From Microbispora corallina (GTDB taxonomy: Bacteria; Actinomycetota; Actinomycetes; Streptosporangiales; Streptosporangiaceae), in contig NZ_BOOC01000006.1 in NCBI RefSeq assembly GCF_016863035.1, positions 1-64,000 on the forward strand: a stretch of 64,000 bases of DNA, written 5' to 3'. Both the position numbers and the translations under genes were made by a program. Shown here one piece after another: positions 9,684 through 18,545 of this stretch. The notes under the pieces are model-generated. The model was not told the DNA's origin, searched no databases, and worked only from the letters and a program-made list of their open reading frames with translations. The number at the start of each line of letters is the position of its first letter. Position 1 is the stretch's first letter.

Positions 9684-9720
9684 CGTTTGCGAAACGGACG
9701 AAGTCCCCACTAATGTGGGG
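9684..9720. promoter_or_regulatory. Two adjacent inverted repeats, candidate TetR operator region
   Basis: CGTTT-GCG-AAACG occupies 9684-9696, and CCCCAC-TAAT-GTGGGG (perfect 6-bp arms) occupies 9705-9720. Both lie between the divergent TetR gene and the aldo-keto reductase gene. The first is the more TetR-like in size and lies just upstream of the regulator's ATG. Which one is bound is not known. Confidence 0.5.
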
Positions 9721-9775
9721 AGCGTCCCCAGATAACCGGGGGCCTTATCCACTTCATCATAGAAGGCGGTACGTC

Positions 9776-10660
9776 ATGCCCGGCAAGCTTCCGACGATCA
9801 CCATCGGCGGGGACCTCGCGGTCACCGCCATCGGATACGGGGCGATGCAGCTCACCGGCCCCCAGGTGTGGGGCCCCTACCCCGACCACGAGGGCGGCCT
9901 GCGCCTCCTGCGCTCCCTCATGGACGAGGGCGTCACCTTCATCGACACCGCCGACGTGTACGGACCGCACACCAACGAGCTCCTCATCCGGGAGGCCCTC
10001 CACCCCTACCCGGAGGACCTCGTCATCGCGACCAAGGGCGGGTTCGTGCGCGGGGGCCACGACTACTCGACCCGCGGATCGGTCGGCAACCCGAAGTACC
10101 TCCGCCAGGCGCTCATGACGAGCCTGCGCAGGCTCGGCCTCGACCGCGTGCAGCTCTACTACCTCCACAGCGGGTACGCCGTCGACGCCCCGTTCGAGGA
10201 CCAGGTCGGCGAGCTCAAGGCCATGCAGGACGAGGGATACATCCAGCACATCGGGCTCTCCAACGTGACCGTGGAGCAGTACGAGATCGCCCGCGGCATC
10301 GCGGACATCGCCGCGGTCACGGCGCTCTACAACGTCGGCAACCGCAGTGGCCGCGCGCTGCTGGCCGCGGCCGAGCGGGACGGCGCCGTCTTCTCCCCGT
10401 GGCATCCGGTCAGCCTGCGCGACGGCGGCGAGAACGCCGGCCGGGTGGCGGCCACCCTCGCGCCGATCGCGGCCGCCCACGGCGCCACCCCGCAGCAGGT
10501 CGCGCTCGCGTGGCTGCTGCACCGCTCGCCCGTCATGCTCCCGATCCCCGGCTCCACAAGCCTCGCGCACGTGCGCGAGAACATGGCCGCCGCCTCCATC
10601 GCGCTCAGCCCCGAGGAGGTCGCCGCCATCACCGCCCTCGCCGACGACGCCGCCGAGTGA
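9776..10660 (+). CDS. aldo/keto reductase
   Basis: 294 residues from the ATG at 9776, which follows GAAGGCGG; the frame is open further upstream but has no coding character there. NAD(P)H-dependent reductase of aldehydes and ketones with a TIM-barrel fold. The catalytic tetrad is visible: Asp and Tyr in DTADVYG, Lys in IATKGG, His in YYLHSG. The late segment LPIPGSTSLAHVREN is the NADPH-binding phosphate loop. This resembles the YajO/PdxI-like branch acting on varied carbonyls. It is paired with the divergent TetR regulator, which suggests induction by a carbonyl compound or xenobiotic. Confidence 0.9.
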   Translation: MPGKLPTITIGGDLAVTAIGYGAMQLTGPQVWGPYPDHEGGLRLLRSLMDEGVTFIDTADVYGPHTNELLIREALHPYPEDLVIATKGGFVRGGHDYSTRGSVGNPKYLRQALMTSLRRLGLDRVQLYYLHSGYAVDAPFEDQVGELKAMQDEGYIQHIGLSNVTVEQYEIARGIADIAAVTALYNVGNRSGRALLAAAERDGAVFSPWHPVSLRDGGENAGRVAATLAPIAAAHGATPQQVALAWLLHRSPVMLPIPGSTSLAHVRENMAAASIALSPEEVAAITALADDAAE

Positions 10661-10721
10661 CCCCCCGCTTCACGGCGTCACCGAAAAGGGCTCGGATCGC
10701 GGCCGCCGCGCCGGACACGAT

Positions 10722-11414
10722 TCAGGAACGGCCGAGAGCGGGGGGACGGGGGACCGGGGCGAACTGCGAGAGCGTGAACCATCGGGGCAGGCCGCGGCGC
10801 AGCGCCTCGGGCCCGTGCACCTCGAGCTCACCCGCGCGGAGGGCCTCGCCCCAGCTCAGGTCGCCCCGCCAGATCTCGGTCATCCGTCGCAGAGTGGTCG
10901 TCACCAGCACTCCGGGCGGGAAGCCGGGGTCGTCCTCGCAGACGTCCACCTCGCCGGGGGTGATGACGAGCCACCAGTCGCGGCTCGGCGCGGGGACGTC
11001 CGGGAAGCGGAACTGCACGACCGTGCGCTCCGCGGGGACGCTCTCGTGGTCGACGTTGCGGTGCATGTCCCACAGCAGCAGGTGCGGGTCGAGGTCCTCG
11101 TCGCCGAGCTGCGGGATCCACCGGATCCCCCAGGTGCCCAGCGCCTCGACCACCTGTTGCAGCTCGCGGCCGGCGTCGGTGAGGACGTACTCCACGCGGC
11201 CTCCGCTGGGACGCCGTTCCAGGATTCCCGCCCGCACCAGCCGGCTCAGCCGGGAGGACAGCAGGGAGGGGGACATGCGAGGGACGCCGCGGCGCAGCTC
11301 GTTGAAGTGCCGGCTTCCGGTGACCAGCTCGCGGACGATGAGGAGCGTCCAGCGCTCGTCGAGCAGCTCCAGCGCCTTCGCGACAGGGCAGAACTGCCGG
11401 TACGAGGAACCCAT
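10722..11414 (-). CDS. HxlR-type winged-helix regulator with C-terminal effector domain
   Basis: 230 residues. The N-terminal HxlR domain (about 1-100) begins with CPVAKALELLDERWTLLIVRELVTGSRHFNELRRGVPRMS cut in two recognisable parts: the ERWTLLIVREL helix and the HFNELRRGVPRMSPSLLSSRL recognition region. A Cys near the start (CPVAKA) matches redox- or aldehyde-sensing members. Residues about 110-225 are an extra domain resembling sterol-carrier/effector modules found in actinobacterial HxlR proteins. It is divergent from the acyl-CoA dehydrogenase-like gene at 11506 and probably controls it. Confidence 0.87.
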   Translation of the reverse strand: MGSSYRQFCPVAKALELLDERWTLLIVRELVTGSRHFNELRRGVPRMSPSLLSSRLSRLVRAGILERRPSGGRVEYVLTDAGRELQQVVEALGTWGIRWIPQLGDEDLDPHLLLWDMHRNVDHESVPAERTVVQFRFPDVPAPSRDWWLVITPGEVDVCEDDPGFPPGVLVTTTLRRMTEIWRGDLSWGEALRAGELEVHGPEALRRGLPRWFTLSQFAPVPRPPALGRS

Positions 11415-11505
11415 GCCCCGAGGCTAACCAGCGCGTGACGCCGAGCCAACGGCCGGTACAGATCTCGTACTGGTTGCGGGATCGCCGTGTTCCTACCGTC
11501 GGCTC

Positions 11506-12654
11506 ATGACCATCACACTGGACTCCGTCCGCACCGACGAGCAGATCGTCGCGCTGGCCGCCGAGGTCGGCCGCCTGTGCGCGCCCACCGAGGCGGCGCA
11601 CGACCGGGACGCCACCTTCGTCACCGAGGCCTACGCCGCCATGAGGGAGCACGGGTACCTGAGCCTGGCGGTGCCCGCCGAGTTCGGCGGGCTCGGGGCC
11701 GGCCTGCGGCAGGTGGTGCTCGCCGAGCACGAGCTGGCCCGCCACGCGGGATCGGCCGCGCTGGCCGCGGCCATGCACCTCTACCTGACCCTCGTCCAGC
11801 TCTGGCGGCACCGCCGGGGCGCGCCCGACGCCGAGGGGGCGCTGCGCCGGGTCGCCGCCGACGGACTCGTCATGGCCACCAGCGGCGGCTCGGACTGGGT
11901 GTGCCCCACGACGACGGCCGTCGAGGTGGAGGGCGGCTTCCGGTTCACCGGGCGCAAGGCGTTCTGCTCGCAGGCGCCGGTCGCCGCCGTCATCTCCACC
12001 TCCGCCGTGCTGGGCGAGCCCGGCCCCGGCGCCGAGGTGCTGCACGCCGGCGTGCCGCTGTCCAGCCCGGGCGTGTCCCTGGTGGAGACCTGGGACACCC
12101 TCGGCATGCGCGGCACCGCCAGCCACGACCTCGTCTTCGACGACGTCTTCGTGCCGGCGGACAAGGTCGTGGGCCGCCGGCCGTACGGGAGGCTGGCTGG
12201 ACCGCTGCTGGTCGCGGCGATCCACTTCGCCCCCGTCGTGGGCGCGGTCTACCTGGGCATCGCGCAGGGGGCGTACGACGAGGCCCTGCGCGTCCTGGCC
12301 CGCCGCCCCGGGGAGCCCGCACCGGCGTCGGTGCGCGGGCTGGGGGAGATGGGCGCGCGGCTGCGCGTCGCGAGGTGGGCGCTGCTCGCCGCCGTAGAGG
12401 AGGCCGGCGAGGACCCGGCGGCGGACGAGCGGACCCTGACGACCCTGATGGTCGCCAAGCGGCACGCCGTGTGCGAGGCGAAGGAGGTCGTCGACATCGC
12501 GCTCGACGTGGTGGGCGGCTCCGCCTTCTTCCGGACCTCGCCGCTGGAGCGGGCCTATCGCGACGTCCGCGCCGGCCGGTTCCACCCGATCAACCCCGAG
12601 GCCACCCTGGCCATAGTGGGAGCCGGCGCCCTGGCCGAGGCCGCGGTCTCCTGA
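11506..12654 (+). CDS. acyl-CoA dehydrogenase family flavoprotein
   Basis: 382 residues with acyl-CoA dehydrogenase layout: N-terminal helices (PAEFGGLGAG at about 62-71), middle beta domain (FTGRKAFCSQAP, then WDTLGMRGTASHDLVFDDVFVP), and C-terminal helical bundle ending RAYRDVRAGRFHPINPEATLAIVG. That ending is shared with the monooxygenase side of the superfamily (DszC/HsaA-like flavin-dependent hydroxylases), so it may be a reduced-flavin monooxygenase instead of a beta-oxidation enzyme; I cannot place a canonical catalytic Glu. It is divergent from the HxlR gene. No other fatty-acid gene is nearby. Confidence 0.85.
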   Translation: MTITLDSVRTDEQIVALAAEVGRLCAPTEAAHDRDATFVTEAYAAMREHGYLSLAVPAEFGGLGAGLRQVVLAEHELARHAGSAALAAAMHLYLTLVQLWRHRRGAPDAEGALRRVAADGLVMATSGGSDWVCPTTTAVEVEGGFRFTGRKAFCSQAPVAAVISTSAVLGEPGPGAEVLHAGVPLSSPGVSLVETWDTLGMRGTASHDLVFDDVFVPADKVVGRRPYGRLAGPLLVAAIHFAPVVGAVYLGIAQGAYDEALRVLARRPGEPAPASVRGLGEMGARLRVARWALLAAVEEAGEDPAADERTLTTLMVAKRHAVCEAKEVVDIALDVVGGSAFFRTSPLERAYRDVRAGRFHPINPEATLAIVGAGALAEAAVS

Positions 12655-12666
12655 ACGCCGGAACGT

Positions 12667-13875
12667 TCACCAGATCAGGTGCAGCTCCTCCGGCGACCGG
12701 TGGATCAGCGTGGGGGCCATGACGACGGGCCGGTCCGGGTCGAGCCGCAGACCGGGGAGCAGCCGGGCCAGCGTCTCCAGCGTGATCCGCACCTGCTCGC
12801 GGGCGAGCTGCGCCCCCGGGCAGGCGTGCGCGCCGTGCCCGAACGCGACGTGCCGCCGGGCCGCCCGCGTCACGTCGAACTCGTCCGGCCGCTCGTGCCG
12901 TTCCCCGTCCCGGTTCGCCGAGCCGTACGCGACCAGGACCGCGGCGCCGGCGGGCAGATCGGTGCCGCCGAGCGTCACCGGACGGGTCGTGAGGCGGTGG
13001 AAGGCCTGGACCGGGGCGTCGTAACGGGCGCACTCCTCCACCACGGCCGGGATCAGGTCGGGACGCTTGCGAACCAGGTCCCACCGGGCCGGGTGTTCCA
13101 GCAGGTGGAGCACCGCGGTGCCGATGAGGGCGGTCGTGGTGAGGTGCCCGGCGATCAGCAGGTTCTGCAGGTTGGAGACCAGCTCGGACCGCTGCTCGGC
13201 GGTGAGGGGGCCGTGTCCGGGGGCGAGGGCCTGGACGACCTCCGTGCACAGGTCGTCACGCGGGTCGTCCCTGCGGCGCCGGGCGTAGCCGTCCAGCAGA
13301 TGCTGCAGGGCGACGACCTCGCGGGCGGCCGCGACCTTCTCCCGTTCGCCGCCCGGCTGGAAGAAGAGCTCCTCGGCGCGGTAGCTCGCCTCCACCGCGA
13401 CCGGCACGTCCTCGGGGTCGAGGCCCAGCAGGCGGCCGATGACCTCGCCCGGCAGCCGTCTCGCGTACGCGCCGATGAGCTCGACCCGTCCGGTCTGAGC
13501 GAAACCCGCGATCAGCGCCTCCGCGCGCTCGGCGACGTACGGCGCGATCGCGGCGACCCGGGCGGGGGAGAGGCCGCGGACGAGCGGCGCCCGGTACCGC
13601 TGGTGGGCCGCTCCGTCGGAGGTCACGACGACGGGCGACCCGCCGAGGCCCCTGGCCAGCTCGGCCAGGACGGCAGGGGGCGGCACGTGGCCGCCGCGCA
13701 GCGCGTTGGCAGAGGAGAAGTCCCCGGGCCGGCGCAGCACCTCCCGCACGTCGGCGTCCCTGCTGACGAGCCAGGCGTCCATCTCGGGGAGGAAGGTCAG
13801 CCCGGGTGCTTCGCGGGCCTCGGCGTAGCGGGGATAGGGGTCGCGGAGCAGGGCGTCGCGCTCGGCGTCGGCCAC
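12667..13875 (-). CDS. cytochrome P450
   Basis: 402 residues from a GTG at 13875, preceded by a GGGAGG site; an in-frame ATG at 13917 is possible but has no such site. Class I bacterial P450. Haem-ligand loop FGHGAHACPGAQLAR holds the Cys ligand; the I-helix oxygen-activation segment is AGHLTT; the ExxR helix reads EECAR. The protein is soluble, has no membrane anchor and needs a ferredoxin partner, which is not in the window. Typical of secondary-metabolite or xenobiotic hydroxylases. It faces the DUF2332 gene across a 94-bp divergent gap. Confidence 0.92.
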   Translation of the reverse strand: MADAERDALLRDPYPRYAEAREAPGLTFLPEMDAWLVSRDADVREVLRRPGDFSSANALRGGHVPPPAVLAELARGLGGSPVVVTSDGAAHQRYRAPLVRGLSPARVAAIAPYVAERAEALIAGFAQTGRVELIGAYARRLPGEVIGRLLGLDPEDVPVAVEASYRAEELFFQPGGEREKVAAAREVVALQHLLDGYARRRRDDPRDDLCTEVVQALAPGHGPLTAEQRSELVSNLQNLLIAGHLTTTALIGTAVLHLLEHPARWDLVRKRPDLIPAVVEECARYDAPVQAFHRLTTRPVTLGGTDLPAGAAVLVAYGSANRDGERHERPDEFDVTRAARRHVAFGHGAHACPGAQLAREQVRITLETLARLLPGLRLDPDRPVVMAPTLIHRSPEELHLIW

Positions 13876-13969
13876 AGGGTGCCTCCCGTTGTCGGGCGTG
13901 CGTGTCCTCACCGCCATACTGATCGACGATCGGCGGCGGTGGCGCCCACGGAACGCGGAGGTGGCGGGC

Positions 13970-14926
13970 GTGGACACGGCGGAGATGTACCGGCGGTTCG
14001 CCCGGCAGGAGGTCCGGGGGCTCTCCCCGGCGTACGAGGAGGTGGCGCGGGCCGTCGCGGCCGGCCCGGAGCTGGTCGGCCTCATCGACACCCTGCCGCC
14101 GGCGAAGCGGCAGCCCAACCTGCTGCTGGCCGCGGCGGGCTTCCTCGGCGGCCCGCGGGACGACGCGGCGCGGCTCCCCCGGTGGTGCGTGCGGCACTGG
14201 GACGCGCTGCGGGAGACGATCCTCACCCACCGCACCCAGACCAACGAGGCCGGGCGGTGCGCGAGCCTGCTCCCGGTGCTCGCGTCGCTGCCGCAGCCGC
14301 TCGCCCTCATCGAGGCCGGCGCCTCCGCGGGTCTGTGCCTCTACCCCGACCGCTACCGCTACCGGTACGACGACCTGCCGCCCGTCGGTCCGGCGGACGG
14401 CCCGGTCGTCCTGACGTGCCGGACGAACGGGAGGGTGCCGGTGCCGGAGCGGGTGCCGGAGGTGGTGTGGCGGGCCGGGGTCGACCTCGACCCGGTGGAC
14501 GTCCGGGACGACGAGGCGCTGCGCTGGCTGGAGTGCCTGGTGTGGCCCGGCCAGGACGACCGGCTCGAACGGCTGCGCGGCGCCGCCCGGATGGCCCGGG
14601 AGGACCCGCCGCTGCTCGTGCGGGGCGACGCCACCGAGGCGCTTCCCGAACTGGTGGCCCGGGCGCCCAGGGGTGCGACGGTCGTCGTCTTCCACAGCGC
14701 GGTCCTGCCGTACCTGGACGCGGAGGCCCGGGACCGCTTCGTGGCGACCGTGAAGAGCCTGCCCGTCCGGTGGGTGTCGAACGAGGGCTCGCCCCGGCTG
14801 CCCGCGGTCCTCGCCCGGCTCGCCCGGCCGCTGCCCGAGGATCGCCTGGCGTTCCTCCCTGCGCTGGACGGGGAGCCCCTCGCGATGGCCGGCCCGCACG
14901 GCGAGTGGCTGGAGTGGCTCGCCTGA
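13970..14926 (+). CDS. DUF2332 family protein
   Basis: 318 residues from a GTG at 13970, which follows a GGAGG site at good spacing; a TTG further upstream is less likely. The family motifs R-T-Q-T-N-E-A-x-R and LIEAGASAGL are visible (about 100-145), followed by a Rossmann-like pattern, and the end VRWVSNEGSPRL is also typical. DUF2332 resembles a methyltransferase-like fold, but no reaction is established. Cytoplasmic. Divergent from the P450; whether they act together is unknown. Confidence 0.85.
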   Translation: MDTAEMYRRFARQEVRGLSPAYEEVARAVAAGPELVGLIDTLPPAKRQPNLLLAAAGFLGGPRDDAARLPRWCVRHWDALRETILTHRTQTNEAGRCASLLPVLASLPQPLALIEAGASAGLCLYPDRYRYRYDDLPPVGPADGPVVLTCRTNGRVPVPERVPEVVWRAGVDLDPVDVRDDEALRWLECLVWPGQDDRLERLRGAARMAREDPPLLVRGDATEALPELVARAPRGATVVVFHSAVLPYLDAEARDRFVATVKSLPVRWVSNEGSPRLPAVLARLARPLPEDRLAFLPALDGEPLAMAGPHGEWLEWLA

Positions 14927-14951
14927 AACGGTCGAGGAGTCCGGAGACGTC

Positions 14952-15476
14952 TCAGGGCTCCTCGGCGAGTGCGAGCAGACGCGTCACGGTGTTCCAGTTG
15001 CGCATCGTCGCGGGGGCGGACGACAGCTTCTCCAGCAGGGGCGGCAGCTTCGGGCGCCGCAGCCCGTCGGGGAAGTGGACGTACAGCTCGCGCTCGCCGA
15101 TCGCCATCTCCTCCGGCGCGTACGCCGCCGGGTCGATCGCCTCCAGCCGTTCCCGGTCCGGGGGGCCCGACAGGAACACCACCGCGAACCGGGCGGGATC
15201 ACGGACCTCCATCGGGTTGCGCTCCACCACCCCGCGGAGCTCCTCCGCCGTTCGCACGATCACCGCGATCCGCAGGCCCAGGTCCTCCGCTAGGCCCCGT
15301 TCGATCGCGGCGGCCGGGCTCGGATCGCCGTCGGCCCTGAACAGGACGTTTCCGCTGCGCAGGTGGGTGCGCACCCCGTCGTACCCGAGCCGTTCGAGGA
15401 CCGCCTTCAGGTCGGCCATCGCGACCGCGGTGGCGGGGTTGACGTTGATCCCGCGCAGCAGCGCCACGTACCGCAT
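14952..15476 (-). CDS. DUF1697 family protein
   Basis: 174 residues from the ATG at 15476, preceded by GAAGGAGG. The N-terminus MRYVALLRGINV and the segment THLRSGNVLF are the DUF1697 hallmarks, and the end (MRNWNTVTRLLAL) is also typical. The family is widespread in actinobacteria, fairly small and cytoplasmic. The function is unknown. It is convergent with the DUF2332 gene (25 bp apart) and follows the SDR gene on the same strand. Confidence 0.9.
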   Translation of the reverse strand: MRYVALLRGINVNPATAVAMADLKAVLERLGYDGVRTHLRSGNVLFRADGDPSPAAAIERGLAEDLGLRIAVIVRTAEELRGVVERNPMEVRDPARFAVVFLSGPPDRERLEAIDPAAYAPEEMAIGERELYVHFPDGLRRPKLPPLLEKLSSAPATMRNWNTVTRLLALAEEP

Positions 15477-15586
15477 CGCCTCGCCTCCTTCCGGCGGCGA
15501 CGCTACCCCGGGTTCCTGCCGGAACGCGTCAGGTATGCGGCAGGTGTGCGGCCCGGCGTGTACGGCAGGTGTGCGGCGGGCGGTGG

Positions 15587-16306
15587 TCACACCAGGATCG
15601 CGCCGCCGTCCACGGTGAGGACGGTGCCGGTGACCCAGGGCTGGGTCATGCAGTAGAGGTAGGCGGGAGCGACGTCGCCCACCTCGCCGACCCGTCCGGC
15701 GGGGACGGCCGCGCCGACCCCCTCGAACAGGGCCTGCCGGTCGGCCTCGCCCATCGACGCCCACAGGGGCGACCGTACGACCCCGGGCGAGACCGCGTTG
15801 ACGCGGACCGGGGCGAGTTCGACGGCGAGGGCGCGGGTCAGCGACTCGATCGCCCCGCAGATGCTCGCCGCGACGGCCCATCCGGGGCCCGGACGGTCCT
15901 TGGCGATCCCGGTGGTGAGGGTGATCGAGCCGCCGGGACGGATCAGCGGGGCGGCGGCCTGGACGGCGGCCAGGGCGCCGAAGTAGCGCACCGTGAAGAA
16001 GTCCCGGGCGGCGCCCGGGTCGAGTGTGGCGACAGGCATGAGGTCCAGCGCCTCGCCGGCCGTGAACACCAGGTGGTCGAGCTCGCCGATCTCCTGGATC
16101 ACCGCCCGTACCTGGGCGGGGTCCCCGAGGTCGGCGGCCCTTCCCAGGGTCCCGGCGGGAAGGGCGGCCAGCGCCCGGTCGACGCCGGCGCGCCTGCTGG
16201 ACACCACCGCGACCTCCGCGCCCTGGGCCGCGGCGGCGTCCGCCGTTGCCAGGCCGATGCCGGAGGTGCCGCCGAGGACGACGACGCGCTGTCCCTTGAG
16301 GTTCAT
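15587..16306 (-). CDS. atypical short-chain dehydrogenase/reductase family protein
   Basis: 239 residues from the ATG at 16306 (GAAAGG upstream); an in-frame ATG exists at 16345. Rossmann fold with nucleotide motif GGTSGIG near residue 13 and the standard C-terminal run VRVNAVSPGVVRSPL and TGTVLTVDGGA. The active site is unusual: where classical SDRs have YxxxK before the LTRALAVEL helix, this protein reads AASIC, with Ala for Tyr and Cys for Lys. It may be a non-catalytic or non-classical member; related sequences with this change exist in actinobacteria and proteobacteria as far as I recall. Divergent from the LysR gene, its likely regulator. Confidence 0.87.
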   Translation of the reverse strand: MNLKGQRVVVLGGTSGIGLATADAAAAQGAEVAVVSSRRAGVDRALAALPAGTLGRAADLGDPAQVRAVIQEIGELDHLVFTAGEALDLMPVATLDPGAARDFFTVRYFGALAAVQAAAPLIRPGGSITLTTGIAKDRPGPGWAVAASICGAIESLTRALAVELAPVRVNAVSPGVVRSPLWASMGEADRQALFEGVGAAVPAGRVGEVGDVAPAYLYCMTQPWVTGTVLTVDGGAILV

Positions 16307-16424
16307 GAGACGGGCCTTTCCGTAGTGCCGTTCCGTCTCCTTCACGATGTGGCCGCACGGACCCCGGCGTCCAAGACCCTTCCCGGCGGCTGCAATACCC
16401 TGAAGGCATCACGGGCCGAAGGGG

Positions 16425-17294
16425 ATGCCGGTGGACGTCGACCTGCGCAAGCTGCGCTACTTCGTCGAGGTGGCCGAGCGGCTGCACTTCGGCCGGGCCG
16501 CGCAGGCGCTGCACATCGCGCAGCCCGTGCTGTCCCGGCAGATACGCGCGCTGGAGAACGAGCTGAAGGCCCAGCTGTTCGTCCGGGACAAGCGGGCGAC
16601 CGAGCTGACCCCGGCGGGCCGGCAACTGCTGGAGGACGCCCGTCCCCTGCTGGCCTCCGCCGACGCGCTGCGCCGCCGGGTCGGCCGGGCCGCCCGCGGC
16701 CCCCGTACGTTCACCGTGGGGTTCATGCCGGGCCTGATCGTGACGCCCGCCGTCCGCGCGCTGTCGGCCCGCCACCCCGACCTGACCGTCGAGGTGCTGC
16801 GCGTCAGCTGGGACGACCAGGCCGAGCTCATCCGCGACGGCCAGGTGGACGTGGGCTACGTCCGCCTGCCGATCGAGCGGCGCGGCCTCCGGACGCGCCA
16901 CCTGCTGTCCGAGCCGCGCGTCGTCACGCTGCCCGCCGACCACCGCCTGGCGGGCAAGGACGCGATCAGCGTGGCTGACCTCGCCGACGAGCACCTGTTG
17001 CAGGACCCGGACGCCGTCCCCGAGTGGCGGGACGTCGCCACCGCAACGGCCACCGGTTCTCGCAGCGCCGGGCCCCGGATCCGCACGGTCGAGGAGAAGC
17101 TCGAACACGTCGCCGCCGGACACGGCATCGTGATCCTTCCGACGTCCACGGCGGCCTTCTACACCCGGCCCGACGTCGTCCACGTCTCCGTGCGCGATCT
17201 GCCGCCCAACCAGGTCCACCTCGCCTGGGACGCCACCCGCCGCAGCCCGCTGATCCAGGAATTCGTCGCCATCGCCGTCGATCTGCAGGGCTGA
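16425..17294 (+). CDS. LysR family transcriptional regulator
   Basis: 289 residues. The N-terminal helix-turn-helix (RKLRYFVEVAERLHFGRAAQALHIAQPVLSRQIRALE, given here only as a landmark within residues 7-43) is classical LysR. It is followed by a linker and a two-lobed effector domain (about 90-289) of periplasmic-binding-protein fold, including the GVDVGYV-like segment DGQVDVGYVRLP. The start could be the ATG at 16425 or the GTG at 16431; GAAGGGG lies upstream. It is divergent from the SDR gene with 118 bp between them, the usual layout for a LysR protein regulating its neighbour. The inducer is unknown. Confidence 0.92.
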   Translation: MPVDVDLRKLRYFVEVAERLHFGRAAQALHIAQPVLSRQIRALENELKAQLFVRDKRATELTPAGRQLLEDARPLLASADALRRRVGRAARGPRTFTVGFMPGLIVTPAVRALSARHPDLTVEVLRVSWDDQAELIRDGQVDVGYVRLPIERRGLRTRHLLSEPRVVTLPADHRLAGKDAISVADLADEHLLQDPDAVPEWRDVATATATGSRSAGPRIRTVEEKLEHVAAGHGIVILPTSTAAFYTRPDVVHVSVRDLPPNQVHLAWDATRRSPLIQEFVAIAVDLQG

Positions 17295-17343
17295 AACCCG
17301 CCCTCCGGGTACGGCTGGAGGGGAGACGGAGGAGGGATCGGAC

Positions 17344-17727
17344 ATGCCGGACCGTACGGAGCTGGAACGGCTTGGGGAGATCATCGACGAGCTCTTCCTG
17401 ACCCGGGCGCAGGTCGCGCGGCGGGATCTCTATGCCGCGGCGGGCGCGGACGACGCCCTGGGGCCGGGCGTCCTGGAGTTGCTCAACGAGGTGCCGGAGG
17501 GCGGCTACACCCGCCATGACCTGGTGCGAGCAGTGAACGCGGCCATCGAGAGCCGCGGCGAGGAGGGTGAGGCGGGCCTGCTGGAGGTGCCGCCCCGCCT
17601 CACCGCCGTGGAGGACACCGTCGCGGCCGAACGGGCGATCGAGGACGACACGCCCCTGGAGGCCCTGAACCCCGACCCATCGGCGCCGCCCCAGGACGTC
17701 CCCGAGTTCCGCGAACCGGAGGTCTGA
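17344..17727 (+). CDS. small acidic protein of unknown function
   Basis: 127 residues, with ATG after GGAGGG at ideal spacing, so a real gene is likely. I do not recognise the family. The first 60 residues look helical and folded (LGEIIDELFLTRAQVARRDLYAAAG). The C-terminal half is acidic, Pro-rich and probably disordered, ending PQDVPEFREPEV. No Cys, no signal peptide, no membrane segment. It lies 49 bp after the LysR gene on the same strand and may be transcribed with it. Confidence 0.6.
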   Translation: MPDRTELERLGEIIDELFLTRAQVARRDLYAAAGADDALGPGVLELLNEVPEGGYTRHDLVRAVNAAIESRGEEGEAGLLEVPPRLTAVEDTVAAERAIEDDTPLEALNPDPSAPPQDVPEFREPEV

Positions 17728-17942
17728 GGCTCCCCGTTGTCCACAGGCGGGCCGGGGACGCGGGTCGGGGTGGCGAAGAGAGGCGAGACTGTGCCACCGG
17801 GGCCGGGGGGAGGACCGCCCGGTGCGCCGCGTAGAAAAGACGGAAGAGCGGCGAACGTCCCGGCAAGCGTACGGCCAAAAGCCCTGCCGGAGCCGTGCGG
17901 GATGCGTCACCGTGGGGAGAACTGCAGGAGGAGGTGGGTCTG

Positions 17943-18545
17943 GTGCGAGGAACGGCTGAATGGGCCCTCAGGCGTGTGCGCCTGTACCGGCCGGACGGCA
18001 ACCCCCTCCGGCGTGCCTCCGACCGCCTGGAAGCGCTCGCCGCGCTCCTGTTCCTCGCGCTCTGCGTGGCCTGCCTGGCGCCGGCCGCCGTCGCGGGCAA
18101 CGCCGTCTACCGATCGGGTGTGGCCCAGGAGCGGGCGGGCCAATGGGTGACGGCCACCGTCCTGGCCGAGGCCCCCAAGCTCACCTGGGTGTCCCTGGAG
18201 GGCGCGGCCGCCGAGTTGCGGACCCGGGTCGCCTGGACGGTCCCCGGGCGCGGCCGGGTCGTCGGCGAGGCCCCCGTGCCCGAGGGCACGAAGCCGGGTG
18301 CCCTCGTCCGCGTCTGGCTCGACCCGTCCGGCCGCCCGGGAGACGGCCCGCCCGTCCACATGGAGACGACCGTCGGCGCGGTGGTCACCGGGGTGTCGAC
18401 CGAGGCCGTGGCCGTGGGTCTGCTGCTGGCGTCGCTGGCCCTGTTCCGCGCGCTGCTCGATCGACGTCGCTTCGCCGCCTGGGAGGCCGAGTGGATCTCC
18501 GTGAACCCCCGTCGTCGCCGGCCCGGTGAGGACGCCCTGCCCTGA
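17943..18545 (+). CDS. Rv1733c-like two-pass membrane protein
   Basis: 200 residues from a GTG at 17943, eight bases after AGGAGGAGG; a longer frame begins further upstream but lacks such a site. Topology: a short cytoplasmic basic N-terminus with RPDGNPLRRASDRLEA, which matches the NPL-R-x-x-DRLEA motif of the mycobacterial Rv1733c family; TM1 at about 31-53; an extracytoplasmic domain of about 100 residues; TM2 at about 155-175; and a basic tail. The function is unknown; the family is restricted to actinobacteria and is often stress- or dormancy-regulated in mycobacteria. The 22-bp direct repeat at 18544-18597 begins inside its stop codon. Confidence 0.78.
   Translation: MRGTAEWALRRVRLYRPDGNPLRRASDRLEALAALLFLALCVACLAPAAVAGNAVYRSGVAQERAGQWVTATVLAEAPKLTWVSLEGAAAELRTRVAWTVPGRGRVVGEAPVPEGTKPGALVRVWLDPSGRPGDGPPVHMETTVGAVVTGVSTEAVAVGLLLASLALFRALLDRRRFAAWEAEWISVNPRRRRPGEDALP

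Noticed and set aside
16307..16424. LysR box T-N11-A in the SDR/LysR gap
   Set aside because: Several weak matches exist (for example around 16390-16410), but none is clearly dyad-symmetric, so I do not list a site.
17737..17745. TTGTCCACA, identical to an actinobacterial DnaA box
   Set aside because: A single 9-mer is expected by chance at about this frequency in 64 kb; there is no cluster of boxes, AT-rich unwinding region or dnaA/dnaN context.
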